The translations under genes and the position numbers were made by a program. From assembly GCA_009377795.1 (NCBI GenBank), contig WHTJ01000005.1, forward strand, positions 1 through 64,000: a stretch of 64,000 bases of DNA, in the 5' to 3' direction. Source of the DNA: Propionibacteriales bacterium. GTDB lineage: Bacteria; Actinomycetota; Actinomycetes; Propionibacteriales; Nocardioidaceae. The notes below the pieces were generated by a model, which searched no databases, was not told the origin of the DNA, and saw only the letters and a list, made by a program, of their open reading frames with translations. Numbering within the stretch: position 1 is the stretch's first letter; every line of letters starts with the position of its first letter. This document shows, piece by piece, positions 17,974 to 27,472 of the stretch.

Positions 17974-18420
17974 GTGAGCGGCGAGCCGCCGGACTTCACG
18001 CTCGAGGATGCGATCGCCATCGCACGCGCGGCCCATGAGGGCCAGGTCGACAAGGGGGGCATGCCGTACATCGGGCATCCGCTCCGCGTCATGCGCCGCG
18101 TCGAGGGCCCGGGCCAGAAGATGGCCGCGGTGCTGCACGACGTACTCGAGGACACCGACGTCACCGCCGAGGCGCTGCGCGCGGCCGGTTGCCCGGAGCG
18201 GGTGATCGACGCCGTGGTCGCGCTCACCAAGCTGCCCGGCGAGCCGCTCCCCGCCAGCATCGCGCGCGCCTTGGCCGACCCGATCGCTCGGGTCGTCAAG
18301 CGGGCCGACATCGCCGACAACGCGGACGCTCTGCGGCTGGCGCGGCTCGACCCTGCGACGGCCGACCGGCTGCGCGCGAAGTACGCCGAGAGCCGGCGCC
18401 TGCTCGACCTCGACGGGTAG
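17974..18420 (+). CDS. HD-domain protein, small alarmone hydrolase (MESH1)-like
   Basis: A 148-aa protein that is essentially the Rel hydrolase domain alone. The Rel/SpoT (p)ppGpp-hydrolase residues are kept: H35 (YIGHP), H55-D56 and E59-D60 (LLHDVLEDT-like VLHDVLEDT), D112 and N116 (KRADIADN). There is no synthetase, TGS or ACT domain. It may remove (p)ppGpp or another nucleotide pyrophosphate, apart from the full-length Rel at 35.7 kb. The GTG at 17974 is the first start consistent with the domain edge. Confidence 0.78.
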   Translation: MSGEPPDFTLEDAIAIARAAHEGQVDKGGMPYIGHPLRVMRRVEGPGQKMAAVLHDVLEDTDVTAEALRAAGCPERVIDAVVALTKLPGEPLPASIARALADPIARVVKRADIADNADALRLARLDPATADRLRAKYAESRRLLDLDG

Positions 18421-18457
18421 TTCGGCGCGTCGTACACCGCATCGCCGTCGGAAAGCC

Positions 18458-18484
18458 TAGGCTCGTGATCCGAACAGATGTTCG
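18458..18484 (+). promoter_or_regulatory. ruvCAB promoter -10 with a perfect LexA/SOS box
   Basis: TAGGCT (18458-18463) is a good actinobacterial -10. CGAACAGATGTTCG (18471-18484) matches every position of CGAACRNRYGTTYG and would overlap the transcription start. LexA should repress ruvCAB and release it after DNA damage, as known for ruvCAB in other actinobacteria. Confidence 0.85.
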
Positions 18485-18510
18485 GCGTGCACCGAGAGGG
18501 AAGGTCCGAA

Positions 18511-19032
18511 GTGCGTGTTCTCGGCATCGACCCCGGCCTGACCCGATGTGGCCTCGGAGTCGTGGACGGCCAGATCGGACGGCCGCTGAGCCTGGTGACC
18601 GTCCACGTCGTCCGCGGACCGGCGGGAACGCCGGTGGCCGAGCGCCTGGCGGGTATCGAGGCCGTCCTCGACCGGTGGATCGAACACCACGAGCCCGATG
18701 CGGTGGCCGTCGAGCGGGTGTTCAGCCAGCACAACGTCAAGACCGTGATGGGCACGGCCCAGGCCAGTGGTGTCGCGCTGGTGTGCGCGGCTCGGCGCGG
18801 CCTTCCGGTGGCCCTGTACACCCCGAGCGAGGTCAAGGCCGCGGTCACCGGGAGCGGCCGGGCAGACAAGGCTCAGGTGGGCACGATGGTGAGCAGGCTG
18901 CTGCGACTCGCCGAGCGGCCCACGCCGGCCGACGCGGCGGACGCGCTCGCCCTCGCGATCTGCCATGTCTGGCGGGGAGGCGCCCAGGCCCGGCTGGATC
19001 AGGCGATGGCCGCCGCGAAGGGCACCGCGTGA
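18511..19032 (+). CDS. ruvC: Crossover junction endodeoxyribonuclease RuvC
   Basis: Resolves Holliday junctions with RuvAB. The 173-aa RNase-H-fold protein starts [17 protein letters not shown] (catalytic D7), then [10 protein letters not shown] (catalytic Glu) and [15 protein letters not shown] (C-terminal aspartates). The GTG at 18511 follows GAGAGGGAAGG; the ATG at 18478 lies inside the SOS box and would be upstream of any mRNA from the predicted -10. First gene of ruvCAB. Confidence 0.96.
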   Translation: MRVLGIDPGLTRCGLGVVDGQIGRPLSLVTVHVVRGPAGTPVAERLAGIEAVLDRWIEHHEPDAVAVERVFSQHNVKTVMGTAQASGVALVCAARRGLPVALYTPSEVKAAVTGSGRADKAQVGTMVSRLLRLAERPTPADAADALALAICHVWRGGAQARLDQAMAAAKGTA

Positions 19033-19063
19033 CCACTCCGATCCGAGGGAAGGAACCGAGCAC

Positions 19064-19669
19064 ATGATCGCGTCCGTGCGCGGGCGAGTGTCGGCGGTCA
19101 ATCTCACGGTCGCCGTGGTCGATGTGGGCGGCGTCGGGATCCAGGTCTGGTGCAGCCCGAACACGCTGTCGGCACTCCGGGTCGGCGACGAGGCCACCCT
19201 GGCCACCTCGATGGTGGTACGGGAGGACTCCCTGACGCTCTACGGGTTCGCCGACGACGACGAACGCACGCTCTTCGAGCTGCTGCAGACCGCCAGCGGC
19301 GTCGGGCCCAAGCTCGCGCAGGCCATGCTGGCCGTGCACGGTCCCGACGAGTTGCGTCGCGCGGTCGCGACCGAGGACCTCACGTCGCTGACGAAGGTGC
19401 CGGGCGTCGGCCGCAAGGGCGCGCAGCGCATCGTGCTGGAGCTGAAGGACCGCATCGGCGCTCCGGACCACGGCGGCGCACCGGTGGCTGCCCGGCCGAA
19501 CGCGCCCGCCCAGCCGTGGCGCGACCAGGTTCACGGCGCGCTGCTGGGTCTGGGCTGGTCGGCGCGCGACGCCGAGTCCGCGGTCGATGCCGTGGCCGGG
19601 CAGGCCGGCGACGAGCCCGACGTGCCGGCGCTGCTGCGTGCCGCGTTGCGCACGCTTTCGAAGGCATGA
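19064..19669 (+). CDS. ruvA: Holliday junction branch migration subunit RuvA
   Basis: Tetrameric junction-binding protein that recruits RuvB. The 201-aa sequence has the OB-fold start [13 protein letters not shown], the helix-hairpin-helix pair [13 protein letters not shown] and [19 protein letters not shown], and the C-terminal RuvB-binding domain [15 protein letters not shown]. The spacer after ruvC is 31 nt. The stop overlaps ruvB (ATGA). Confidence 0.96.
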   Translation: MIASVRGRVSAVNLTVAVVDVGGVGIQVWCSPNTLSALRVGDEATLATSMVVREDSLTLYGFADDDERTLFELLQTASGVGPKLAQAMLAVHGPDELRRAVATEDLTSLTKVPGVGRKGAQRIVLELKDRIGAPDHGGAPVAARPNAPAQPWRDQVHGALLGLGWSARDAESAVDAVAGQAGDEPDVPALLRAALRTLSKA

Positions 19670-20781
19670 TGCCGGTCATGGGAGAGACACCGTCGTACGA
19701 CGACCTCGCCGGCGACCTCACCGGTGGCCGCACCCTGGTCGAGGCGGAGGCGCAGGGCGACGAGCGCGCGGTCGAGGCGGCGCTTCGCCCGCGGACCCTC
19801 GACGAGCTGATCGGCCAGGACCGCGTGCGTGAGCAGCTCTCGCTCGTGCTCGAGGCCGCGCGGGGCCGGGGCAAGAGCCCGGACCACGTGCTCTTGGCCG
19901 GCCCGCCGGGGCTGGGCAAGACCACGCTCGCCATGATCATCGCCGCCGAGATGGGCGCCCCGCTGCGGGTGACCAGTGGCCCGGCGATCCAGCACGCCGG
20001 TGATCTCGCCGCCATCCTCTCCGGTCTCAACGAGGGCGACGTGCTGTTCATGGACGAGATCCACCGGATGTCCCGCCCGGCAGAGGAGATGCTGTACATG
20101 GCGATGGAGGACTTCCGGGTCGACGTCGTGGTGGGGAAGGGGCCGGGCGCGACCGCGATTCCGCTCGAGATCCCGCCGTTCACGCTGGTCGGCGCGACGA
20201 CGCGTGCCGGGCTGTTGCCCAGTCCGCTGCGCGACCGGTTCGGATTCACCGCACGCCTGGAGTTCTACGACTCGGCCGAGCTGGAGCTGATCGTGCACCG
20301 GTCGGCCCGGCTGCTCCAGGTCGAGATCAGCGCGGACGGCGCGGCCGAGATCGCCTCCCGATCGCGCGGCACGCCGCGGATCTCCAACCGGCTGCTGCGG
20401 CGTGTGCGCGACTACGCGCAGGTGCGCTCCGGTGGCGACATCCAGCGTCGGGAGGCCAAGGCGGCGCTGAAGCTGTACGAGGTCGACGATCTGGGCTTGG
20501 ACCGCCTCGACCGCGCGGTGCTGGACGCCCTGTGCGCGCGGTTCGGCGGCGGCCCGGTCGGGCTGGGCACCCTGGCGGTTGCGGTCGGCGAGGAGCGGGA
20601 GACGGTCGAGGAGGTCGCCGAACCGTTCTTGGTCCGGTCCGGATTCCTGGCGCGCACTCCCCGTGGGCGGGTGGCGACCGCGACGGCGTGGCGGCATCTC
20701 GGGCTCCGCCCGCCCGCGGGTGCGGCCTTTCCCGGCGGTTCCGGTGGGCCCGCCACGCTGTTCGAGGAGGATCCGGACTAG
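19666..20781 (+). CDS. ruvB: Holliday junction DNA helicase RuvB
   Basis: AAA+ motor for branch migration. The 371-aa protein has Walker [10 protein letters not shown] (about 80), Walker B MDEIH (about 129), sensor [18 protein letters not shown] with the arginine finger region, and a C-terminal winged helix ([19 protein letters not shown]). Starts at 19666, 19669 or 19678 are possible; the first overlaps ruvA. Unlike most actinobacteria, yajC does not follow; a 9-kb cluster intervenes. Confidence 0.96.
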   Translation: MMPVMGETPSYDDLAGDLTGGRTLVEAEAQGDERAVEAALRPRTLDELIGQDRVREQLSLVLEAARGRGKSPDHVLLAGPPGLGKTTLAMIIAAEMGAPLRVTSGPAIQHAGDLAAILSGLNEGDVLFMDEIHRMSRPAEEMLYMAMEDFRVDVVVGKGPGATAIPLEIPPFTLVGATTRAGLLPSPLRDRFGFTARLEFYDSAELELIVHRSARLLQVEISADGAAEIASRSRGTPRISNRLLRRVRDYAQVRSGGDIQRREAKAALKLYEVDDLGLDRLDRAVLDALCARFGGGPVGLGTLAVAVGEERETVEEVAEPFLVRSGFLARTPRGRVATATAWRHLGLRPPAGAAFPGGSGGPATLFEEDPD

Positions 20782-20804
20782 CCCTCGTCACCCTGACCAG
20801 CCCC

Positions 20805-20858
20805 CCTCGCGCCGAGATTGCACATCTGGTCGACCACATGTGCAATCTCGGCGCGAGG
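20805..20858. repeat. Complete palindromic copy of the TGCAATCTCGGCGCGA repeat
   Basis: A near-perfect 54-bp inverted repeat, 24 nt after the ruvB stop. Arms of 21 bp (CCTCGCGCCGAGATTGCACAT and its complement) flank CTGGTCGACCAC. It would form a very stable hairpin in RNA or a cruciform in DNA. It contains the 23-bp unit shared with 14918 and 52241. Confidence 0.9.
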
Positions 20859-21324
20859 AGTGGGGCCACAGGGGCGGGGTGGCTCGGTCCGTCCTCACTC
20901 GCCGATCCGCTGTTTGCTCGCTGAACCGCGCCGCATAAGGAACATCTCGGGCAGACGGCGGTAGCCCGGTGAGGGAACAGCGGTACGACGAGGGAAGAGC
21001 GCCGGACCGGCGGACATGTGCGCAATCTCGGCGGGAGGGTTGGCCCGCGCAAACCCGGACAAAGATGACCATTGGGTGGTGGCGGCCCGCTGCCCTGAAC
21101 TCCTACCGAGGCGATGGGCGGGCGCCGGCGACTGTGGGCGGCGTGCGGGGCATCGGTCGCCGCGTCGTGCGCTCGCGCAGGACAAATCTCGGCCCGAGGC
21201 TGCCTCCGACCGGATCTTGCCCCTCGGTACCGATCGACGCTGAGCAGATGAATAGCTACGTTAGGTGCCAGTGCAGTCACGGATTACACTGCGAATAGTT
21301 GCGATACGGATATAAGGGACGAAC
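20859..21324 (+). promoter_or_regulatory. Spacer before the T4SS-like cluster with degenerate repeat and candidate promoter
   Basis: This 466-nt region has no supported gene. A diverged repeat copy lies at 21014-21036 (CATGTGCGCAATCTCGGCGG), with a possible further remnant near 21183. The last 80 nt are visibly richer in A+T; TTAGGT (21261-21266), 18 nt, TACACT (21285-21290) is a candidate promoter for the cluster, with AAGGGA as ribosome-binding site. No tRNA or att-like duplication was seen. Confidence 0.45.
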
Positions 21325-21612
21325 ATGTTGGCTCAAGTGATCAGCCCCGTGCTCGCTGCCGGCGGCGGTGGTGACACGTTCTTCGATCTGAACGCCATCC
21401 AAGTGCTTCTGGTGTCACTGGCCGGCCTGGCACTCGTGTGGGTCGGCATCGTCGTGATCGGGAGGTCGAAGAAGGCCGACTACAGCGACACCGTACGGAT
21501 CGGGTTCAACGCCGTGGTCGGCATCGTATTGGTGGCGGCAGGCGCCGGAGCAGTGACCTTCGCGGTCCTGGGCAGGAGGATCCTGGACTTCCTCGGCATC
21601 ACCGGCGGGTGA
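21325..21612 (+). CDS. Small two-helix membrane protein, pilin (VirB2)-like by position
   Basis: A 95-aa protein with an N-terminal hydrophobic/alanine stretch, then two membrane helices (about 25-45 IQVLLVSLAGLALVWVGIVV and 61-86) joined by a short polar loop (GRSKKADYSDTV). This size and topology fit VirB2/TrbC-like pilins or other small T4SS subunits. It is the first gene of the cluster. Assignment rests on topology and context, not on a sequence motif. Its TGA overlaps the next GTG. Confidence 0.55.
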   Translation: MLAQVISPVLAAGGGGDTFFDLNAIQVLLVSLAGLALVWVGIVVIGRSKKADYSDTVRIGFNAVVGIVLVAAGAGAVTFAVLGRRILDFLGITGG

Positions 21613-22082
21613 GCCGGGTGCCGTCGATCCGCACTGACGATGCGCCGCGACGTCTGCGCGCGGTCTGGCTCGGACCGCGCGGGCACACCCTCAGCTGGGC
21701 GTGGGAGTACCGGCGGTGGGCGACGTTCGGGGCGATCTGGCTCGGGTTCTCCGCCGTCCTGGGCCTGATTCTGTGGCAGGCCGAACCCCTGCTCGGCCTG
21801 ATCGCCGGACCGATGTGGGCGATGCCGTTCGCGCACCTCGTGACCGCCCGGTTGATGCCGTACGTCGACTACGACCGTCCGATCAGGTACTGGCGGCGGG
21901 TGATCCCGGGGGAGTGGAAGCGGTCCCAGCAAACGCCTACCGGGGAGAGGCAGGTACGGGTGAACACCCGCGAGATCGTCGTCGTACACGACTGGAGCAT
22001 GGAAGTCCTGCGGACGTTGTACCTGCGCAGCACGGATCGCTGTGCGCCGCTGGCTCAGCCTCGATGGGGGTGGCGGCAGTGA
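21609..22082 (+). CDS. VirB3/PrgI-like membrane protein of the T4SS-like cluster
   Basis: A 157-aa protein with two adjacent membrane helices (about 35-73: FGAIWLGFSAVLGLILW, then LLGLIAGPMWAMPFAHLV) and a basic cytoplasmic C-terminus. PrgI/VirB3-type subunits are short two-helix proteins usually encoded just before the VirB4 ATPase, as here. It starts at GTG 21609, overlapping the previous stop. Confidence in the exact family is moderate. Confidence 0.55.
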   Translation: MSRVPSIRTDDAPRRLRAVWLGPRGHTLSWAWEYRRWATFGAIWLGFSAVLGLILWQAEPLLGLIAGPMWAMPFAHLVTARLMPYVDYDRPIRYWRRVIPGEWKRSQQTPTGERQVRVNTREIVVVHDWSMEVLRTLYLRSTDRCAPLAQPRWGWRQ

Positions 22083-22119
22083 GATCGCGAGTCGGGGTCG
22101 ACGGCGAGGGTGATCCCGC

Positions 22120-24750
22120 ATGAACATCGGCAAAGGACTGAAGAACCGGGTGTTCGGCCGCGAACGAGTGGTCGAGCTGGACCTGGAGGCCCGCGAGATC
22201 GTCGGCCATCTCCTGGTCACCCGGACGAGCCTGTGGGGCTGGTACGGCCTCGCACCGCAGGAATGGACCTTCACCAGCGAGGACACCCGTACCAGACTGT
22301 GGGACCAGAACGTCCACCGCTACGCGCAGCTGGCCGGGCATGCGATCCGGGTGCGGACCAGCTCGCGGCCGTTCCCGGCCTACGACTTCGCCCGCAAGCT
22401 CGACCAGGACACCCCGAACCCGCTGCCGGACGTGCCCGGCGTGGAGACGTTCGACACCTACCTGGAGGCTCAGCAGCGCCGGCTGCACACCTCCCTGCTG
22501 GATGACAAGATCGTCACCCTCGGCGTGCGGCTCGGAGACGCGCCGCCGGTGAAGATCCTGCGGTCCATGGTGCGGGGCGAGGCGCCGTCGACCGGGGCAG
22601 GGGCGAAGCTCCTGGAGGAGATCAAGCAGCTGAACCAGCACCTGGCCGGCACGGGATTCGACGCGCGGCCGCTCTCGCCGACCCAGATGGCGTGGCTGAT
22701 GCACCGTTCCTGCTCGCTAGGCATGCCGGTGCCGCCGCACGCGGGGGTCGCGGGCGGGGAGTGGACCGGGGAGGACCTCTACGCGTTCACCGATCCGGTG
22801 GACTGGTTCTACAAGCCGATGGGGCGGACCGTCCGGCTGGTCGGTCTCACGCCTGGCGAGAAGCCCGTCGAGCGCCACGTCGCGGTGCTGACGCTCGGCC
22901 GGATGCCGACCCGGGAGTTCCCCCAGGACGGGATCGACCCGTGGATGCTCGCCACCGATCGCCTCGCGGTCCCGGTCGAATGGTCGGCTTCGGGCTATCT
23001 GGTGCCGCCGACCGCTTTGCGGTCGGCGGTCGAGTTCGAGCGCAACCGTGCCGAGAACATCGACAAGCACTACCGGGAGCACGAGGAGACGCCGCCGCCC
23101 GCGGTGACCCGCGGGATCAAGGAGGCGATCGCCACCTACGACGAGGTGACCGAGGGGGACGCGCGCACAGCGGTGCGGTTCGCCGGCCCGATTAGGGCCG
23201 CGGTCTGGGGCACGACCGAGGACGAGTGCCTGAGCCACGCCCGCACGTTGATGGACCGGTACGGCGAGTCGTACCGGATCGAGGTGGCCCATCCGCCCGG
23301 ACAGGTGGAGCTGCTGCGGGAGTTCATCCCCGGCGAGCTGTGGGCGCTGTCCGGATACCAGCGGCGGATGTCGGTGGGCTACTTCGCGGCCGGAATGCCG
23401 CATGTGTCGTCGTCGGTGGGTACGCCGACCGGTCCCTACCTGGGGTACACGACGGCCACCGCGCGTCGCGCCGTACTCCACGACGGGCACTTCCCGATGG
23501 AGCGGCTGAACGCACCGGGCGTCGTACCGATCGTCGCCGAGCCCGGGGGCGGCAAGTCCACGCTGGTCGGTGTCTTGGCCTATCACTCGGTGACCCGGGG
23601 GCAGCCGACCATCATCCTGGACCCGTCGGGCCCGCTGGCGCGGCTCTGCCAGATGCCGAGCTTCGCCCCGCACGCCCGGCATCTGAATCTCACCGACGCG
23701 GAGCCTGGAACCCTCGCGCCGTGGCAGCTGATTCCCGAGCCGCAGCCGCAGGAGTTCCGCAGCGAACGGGAGTACGGGCGGGCCAAGGCCCGCGCCCACG
23801 CCGAACGCAAACAGCTCGGGTTCGACACCTTCCGGATGATGCTGCCGAACACCACACTGCGGAACCCCGCCACCGACAAGCGGCTGCGGGACGCGATCCG
23901 CTACGTCGGCGGGTCGGTGTCGGTCAACCCGCACCAGGTGATCAAGATGCTGCGCGCCGGCGACGAGTACGCCCGCGAGATCGCGGACCTGCTCGAGGAG
24001 TCGTCGGAGTTCCCGTTGGGGGAGCTGATCTTCCCGACCGACAGATCCTCGGAGTTCACCGCGGAGGCGGCCACCGACAAGCAGCTGGTCGTGATCACCA
24101 TGCCCGGTCTCGTGCTGCCGTCGCCGGACACCGACCGGGACCATTGGAGCATCGAGGAGTTGTTCGCGCAGCCGCTGCTGCATCTGGCCGCGTTCTACAC
24201 CTCCCGGTTCATCTACCGCCGGTCGATGGGGGAACGGAAGAACATCTTCCTCGACGAGTCGCACTTCATGGGCAACTGGGGCTCGGGCCGGGCGTTGTTC
24301 GTCCGGCTGGGGCGCGACTCCCGCAAGTGGAACACCGCCGTCTACACGTCGTCCCAGCATCCCGAGGACGTACTGTCCGTCGGCCGGGTGGAGGCCCTGA
24401 TCGGGGGAGCGCTTGTCGGCCGGCTGGAGGACCTCGACATCGCGGAGAAGGCGATGACCGGCCTGCTGCGTGCGCCCAAGGAGTACGCCACGGCGGTCAC
24501 CAAGCTGTCTCCGCGGCCGGCGCCGGGTTCGACCTTCGACGTGTCGAGGACCGGGGAGTTCATCTACCGCGACTGCTATGGCCGGGTGGACAAGATCCGC
24601 GTCGACCGGGACTGGGCTCCCGAGCTCGCCACTGTCCTGGAGACCACACCCGGCCTGCCACGTCTGGCATCGAAGGAGGCACCGCCGCAGCTCTTCATCG
24701 ACGAGGTGGCCGATCTATTCGGCCTCGGGCGCGATGGTGCGGCGGCATGA
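22120..24750 (+). CDS. VirB4/TraE-like type IV secretion ATPase
   Basis: An 876-aa cytoplasmic motor. The C-terminal half has Walker A EPGGGKSTLVGVL (about 474-486), Walker B NIFLDESHFMGNWGSGRALF (about 708-727) and the RLGRDSRKWNTAVYTSSQHP segment typical of VirB4/HerA-FtsK ATPases. The N-terminal 450 residues match the size of the CagE/TrbE/VirB domain. VirB4 proteins power assembly of conjugation or secretion channels. No VirD4/TraG-type coupling ATPase is nearby. Its stop overlaps the next gene (ATGA). Confidence 0.85.
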   Translation: MNIGKGLKNRVFGRERVVELDLEAREIVGHLLVTRTSLWGWYGLAPQEWTFTSEDTRTRLWDQNVHRYAQLAGHAIRVRTSSRPFPAYDFARKLDQDTPNPLPDVPGVETFDTYLEAQQRRLHTSLLDDKIVTLGVRLGDAPPVKILRSMVRGEAPSTGAGAKLLEEIKQLNQHLAGTGFDARPLSPTQMAWLMHRSCSLGMPVPPHAGVAGGEWTGEDLYAFTDPVDWFYKPMGRTVRLVGLTPGEKPVERHVAVLTLGRMPTREFPQDGIDPWMLATDRLAVPVEWSASGYLVPPTALRSAVEFERNRAENIDKHYREHEETPPPAVTRGIKEAIATYDEVTEGDARTAVRFAGPIRAAVWGTTEDECLSHARTLMDRYGESYRIEVAHPPGQVELLREFIPGELWALSGYQRRMSVGYFAAGMPHVSSSVGTPTGPYLGYTTATARRAVLHDGHFPMERLNAPGVVPIVAEPGGGKSTLVGVLAYHSVTRGQPTIILDPSGPLARLCQMPSFAPHARHLNLTDAEPGTLAPWQLIPEPQPQEFRSEREYGRAKARAHAERKQLGFDTFRMMLPNTTLRNPATDKRLRDAIRYVGGSVSVNPHQVIKMLRAGDEYAREIADLLEESSEFPLGELIFPTDRSSEFTAEAATDKQLVVITMPGLVLPSPDTDRDHWSIEELFAQPLLHLAAFYTSRFIYRRSMGERKNIFLDESHFMGNWGSGRALFVRLGRDSRKWNTAVYTSSQHPEDVLSVGRVEALIGGALVGRLEDLDIAEKAMTGLLRAPKEYATAVTKLSPRPAPGSTFDVSRTGEFIYRDCYGRVDKIRVDRDWAPELATVLETTPGLPRLASKEAPPQLFIDEVADLFGLGRDGAAA

Positions 24751-26777
24751 ACGGACCGCGCTGGTCGTGGGCGACCCGGATCGGGAACGTTCTCGTCCTG
24801 CTGGTGCTCCTGCTGCTCGTCCCGGTCCCCGCGGCGCAGGCCGCCTGCGAGGGCGATCCGGTGTCCGCCGCCCGGCCGGACGGCGGCCTGGTCGGCTGGT
24901 TCGTCACCAAGCCGGACGACGTACCGCCGGCGGAGGCGCGTCCGTTCGCGGACAACTCGAAGTACTCCGTGTCGGACGTCTACGGCTGGGGCACCCATTG
25001 GGGAACGTACGACCTCGGCTGCGGTCCCGACGCCGCGAAGGCTCCGACCGCCGGCCCGTTCACCGCATTCGGCAATCTTGCGCTCGAGGTGTCGAAGTTC
25101 GGCGGAGTGTTCCTGTCGTGGATCGGCGGCTTCGTCGAGAACCTCCCGCTCGGCTGGCTGGACGCGGTGATCACGGACATCAACCGGGCCGTGATGGACA
25201 ACATCTGGAAGTTCTGGTTCCCCCTCACCATCCTCGCCATCGGGATCTTCCTTCTGTGGCGGGCACGACAGGCGGCGTTCGCCGAGACCGGCTCGGCCTT
25301 CGCCTGGATGGTCGTCGTACTCGTCGTCTCGGTGTTCTTCCTCAACTACCCGGCCAAGGCCGGTGAGCTCTTCGACGACGGCCTGGGTCAGCTCTCCTCG
25401 GTCGCCCGCAAGCCGTTCGGCAACTCCACGGTGGAGTCGCTGGTGATGGAGGAGATCATCTATCCGACCTGGTCGGCCGGTCAGTTCGGATCCGCCGACT
25501 CGCCGACCGCGCGGAGGTACGGTCCGGAGCTGTACTGGTCGACCCATTACACGTGGGCCGAGGTCGAGGAGATGCGGGGCGATCCGGACGCGGCGGAGGA
25601 GATCGCCGAGGAGAAGGGCGAGACGTACGAGCGGATCGCTCAGGAGGTCCAGGATTCCGACCCGGCGGCGTACGCGCACTTCACCGGCAACGAGGCGCAG
25701 TACCGGCTCGGGCAGGCGGTGATGTCGTGGCCGTTCGTGCTGTTCACCGCGCTGTTCATCGCGTTCGGGCTCGCCCTGGTGGCCATCGGGTTCCTGATGG
25801 TGCGCCTGTTCGTGGTTGCGTTTCCGGTGATCGGGCTGATCGGCGCCCATCCGAAGGGGCATGTGCACATTCAGGGGCTGTGGGACCTGTTCGCCGCCGC
25901 TCTGTGGAACGTGGTGAAGTTCAACTTCATCGTGGGGGTCTACACGTTGGCCGTCGGTGCCCTGCTCGTGGTGAACATGAACCCGCTCGGGAAGTTGTTC
26001 TTCCTCGTTGTCCTCACCGTGGTCTGCCTGATGATCGCCAAGCCGTTCCGGGCGCTGAAGTCGATGGTCCCCGGCGTCAACCCCAACCAGAGCTATCTCG
26101 CCGGTACCATGCGGCGGGCCGTGGACTATGCCATGCACCGGCACGCCGTCGAGGAGGGCGTCGCGGCCGCCGATCGCAGGGCGCGGCCCGACTCGCCGAC
26201 GACGACCACACAGCCTCCCGGGCGGAAGCTCCCCGAGGAGGAGACCCTCCCGCCGATTCCGGTCGCCTCGCCCGGCCGGCACGCCGGTCGGCCGACCGTC
26301 CCCGAGCCGTACAAGGTGGACATCGAGTGGGGTACTCCGACGGCCCCGGCGACCACGCCGTACGGTGCGCCGGGACTGGCGCCAGGCGACGTACCCGCCG
26401 GCCGGCCGGCTCCGGCGATCGGCAAGCACCGGGGAGCGTCCGAGCCCGTACGGGAGCTGCCCGCCGTACCCGCCGCCGCGACCGATCGACCCTTCGACCC
26501 GACCGCTTCGCCGGCCATGGTCCCGGCCGCGGCCACGGCGGACGGGCGCCTCGAGCCGTCGTACGACTTCGGTGTGCCGAAGCCGCCGGACGCCGCGTCC
26601 GGTCCGCCGCTTCGGCGGTTCGCGATCGGCGAGGACGAGGCCGTCGAACCCGTCTACCAGCGGAACCCCGCCAGCCCGCAGGACGCGGACGTCGAGATCC
26701 CGCTGGCCGATACCCAGCTCGACCGGGAGGGCAACGAGGTCTTCATGGTCTACTCCCGTGCCGATCGCCGCCTCTAG
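24747..26777 (+). CDS. VirB6/TrbL-like polytopic membrane protein with long cytoplasmic tail
   Basis: A 676-aa protein. It has a signal-peptide-like N-terminus (residues about 12-33 ending AAQAAC), an extracytoplasmic segment, then hydrophobic helices near 112-130, 151-171, 181-199, 330-375 and 395-435. The last 210 residues are proline-rich and polar (TTTTQPPGRKLPEEETLPP). Multi-helix channel proteins with soluble tails are VirB6/TrbL-like in Gram-positive T4SS. Translationally coupled to the ATPase gene upstream. No cargo motif is recognisable. Confidence 0.7.
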   Translation: MNGPRWSWATRIGNVLVLLVLLLLVPVPAAQAACEGDPVSAARPDGGLVGWFVTKPDDVPPAEARPFADNSKYSVSDVYGWGTHWGTYDLGCGPDAAKAPTAGPFTAFGNLALEVSKFGGVFLSWIGGFVENLPLGWLDAVITDINRAVMDNIWKFWFPLTILAIGIFLLWRARQAAFAETGSAFAWMVVVLVVSVFFLNYPAKAGELFDDGLGQLSSVARKPFGNSTVESLVMEEIIYPTWSAGQFGSADSPTARRYGPELYWSTHYTWAEVEEMRGDPDAAEEIAEEKGETYERIAQEVQDSDPAAYAHFTGNEAQYRLGQAVMSWPFVLFTALFIAFGLALVAIGFLMVRLFVVAFPVIGLIGAHPKGHVHIQGLWDLFAAALWNVVKFNFIVGVYTLAVGALLVVNMNPLGKLFFLVVLTVVCLMIAKPFRALKSMVPGVNPNQSYLAGTMRRAVDYAMHRHAVEEGVAAADRRARPDSPTTTTQPPGRKLPEEETLPPIPVASPGRHAGRPTVPEPYKVDIEWGTPTAPATTPYGAPGLAPGDVPAGRPAPAIGKHRGASEPVRELPAVPAAATDRPFDPTASPAMVPAAATADGRLEPSYDFGVPKPPDAASGPPLRRFAIGEDEAVEPVYQRNPASPQDADVEIPLADTQLDREGNEVFMVYSRADRRL

Positions 26778-26789
26778 CGAGGAGGAGTC

Positions 26790-27470
26790 ATGAGAGGACG
26801 ACCGGATCGGTATACCGACGGCTCGGACCCGTTGTCCGATCCGAAGAAGGTACGCCGGTTCATCGCCATGTCGCGTCCCGGAGCGGCGATACTGGCCGTG
26901 GTGGTGATCGTCGTCGGCCTCGTGGTCGCGCTCAGCCAGTTCACCGGCAACGACGAGGCATCGCCGCAGACCGTCACCGAGGAGCGGACTCCGCGTCCGC
27001 GGGCGAGCGCCACGGCCCAGGACGCCGACACGCCGAAGAGTCCCGCGACCGGAAAGGACGCCACCCGGCCCGAAGAGGTACCCGAGGACGCCGTACGCGC
27101 CGCGATCGACTTCACCAACGCCTGGAAGCTCCGGGACAACCGGTCGCAACGCCGCGCGGCCCTCGAGCGGGTCGCGACGCCGCACCTGACCGAGGCCCTG
27201 CTGCTCGTACCCGCCTCCGAGCTGTCGAAGGGCGACATCGTCGGTGAGCCGGAGCCCGACGCGTACTCCAACGTGTACGCCAACCTCCACGTCACCCTCA
27301 GCACCGGCGAGGTCATCGCCGTCAGCGTGGCGCAGCAACCGGACGGGAGCTGGGTCGCCGTGGACGTGCAGCAGGTACGCAAGCCCCGCACCGACGACAC
27401 CGAAGCGGAGGAGCGCGAAACCGAGAGCAACGACAGGGACGAGTCCAATCAGAGGAACCAGAAGCGCTGA
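26790..27470 (+). CDS. VirB8/TcpC-like bitopic conjugation protein
   Basis: A 226-aa protein with a cytoplasmic N-terminus, one membrane helix (about 32-51, AAILAVVVIVVGLVVALSQF), a threonine/proline/alanine-rich linker, and a C-terminal domain (about 96-200) with the look of an NTF2-like fold (VRAAIDFTNAWKLRDNRSQR, YANLHVTLSTGEVIAVSV). VirB8/TcpC proteins have exactly this layout and scaffold the channel outside the membrane. The tail is highly charged. A GAGGAG ribosome-binding site precedes the ATG. Confidence 0.65.
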   Translation: MRGRPDRYTDGSDPLSDPKKVRRFIAMSRPGAAILAVVVIVVGLVVALSQFTGNDEASPQTVTEERTPRPRASATAQDADTPKSPATGKDATRPEEVPEDAVRAAIDFTNAWKLRDNRSQRRAALERVATPHLTEALLLVPASELSKGDIVGEPEPDAYSNVYANLHVTLSTGEVIAVSVAQQPDGSWVAVDVQQVRKPRTDDTEAEERETESNDRDESNQRNQKR

Positions 27471-27472
27471 GC

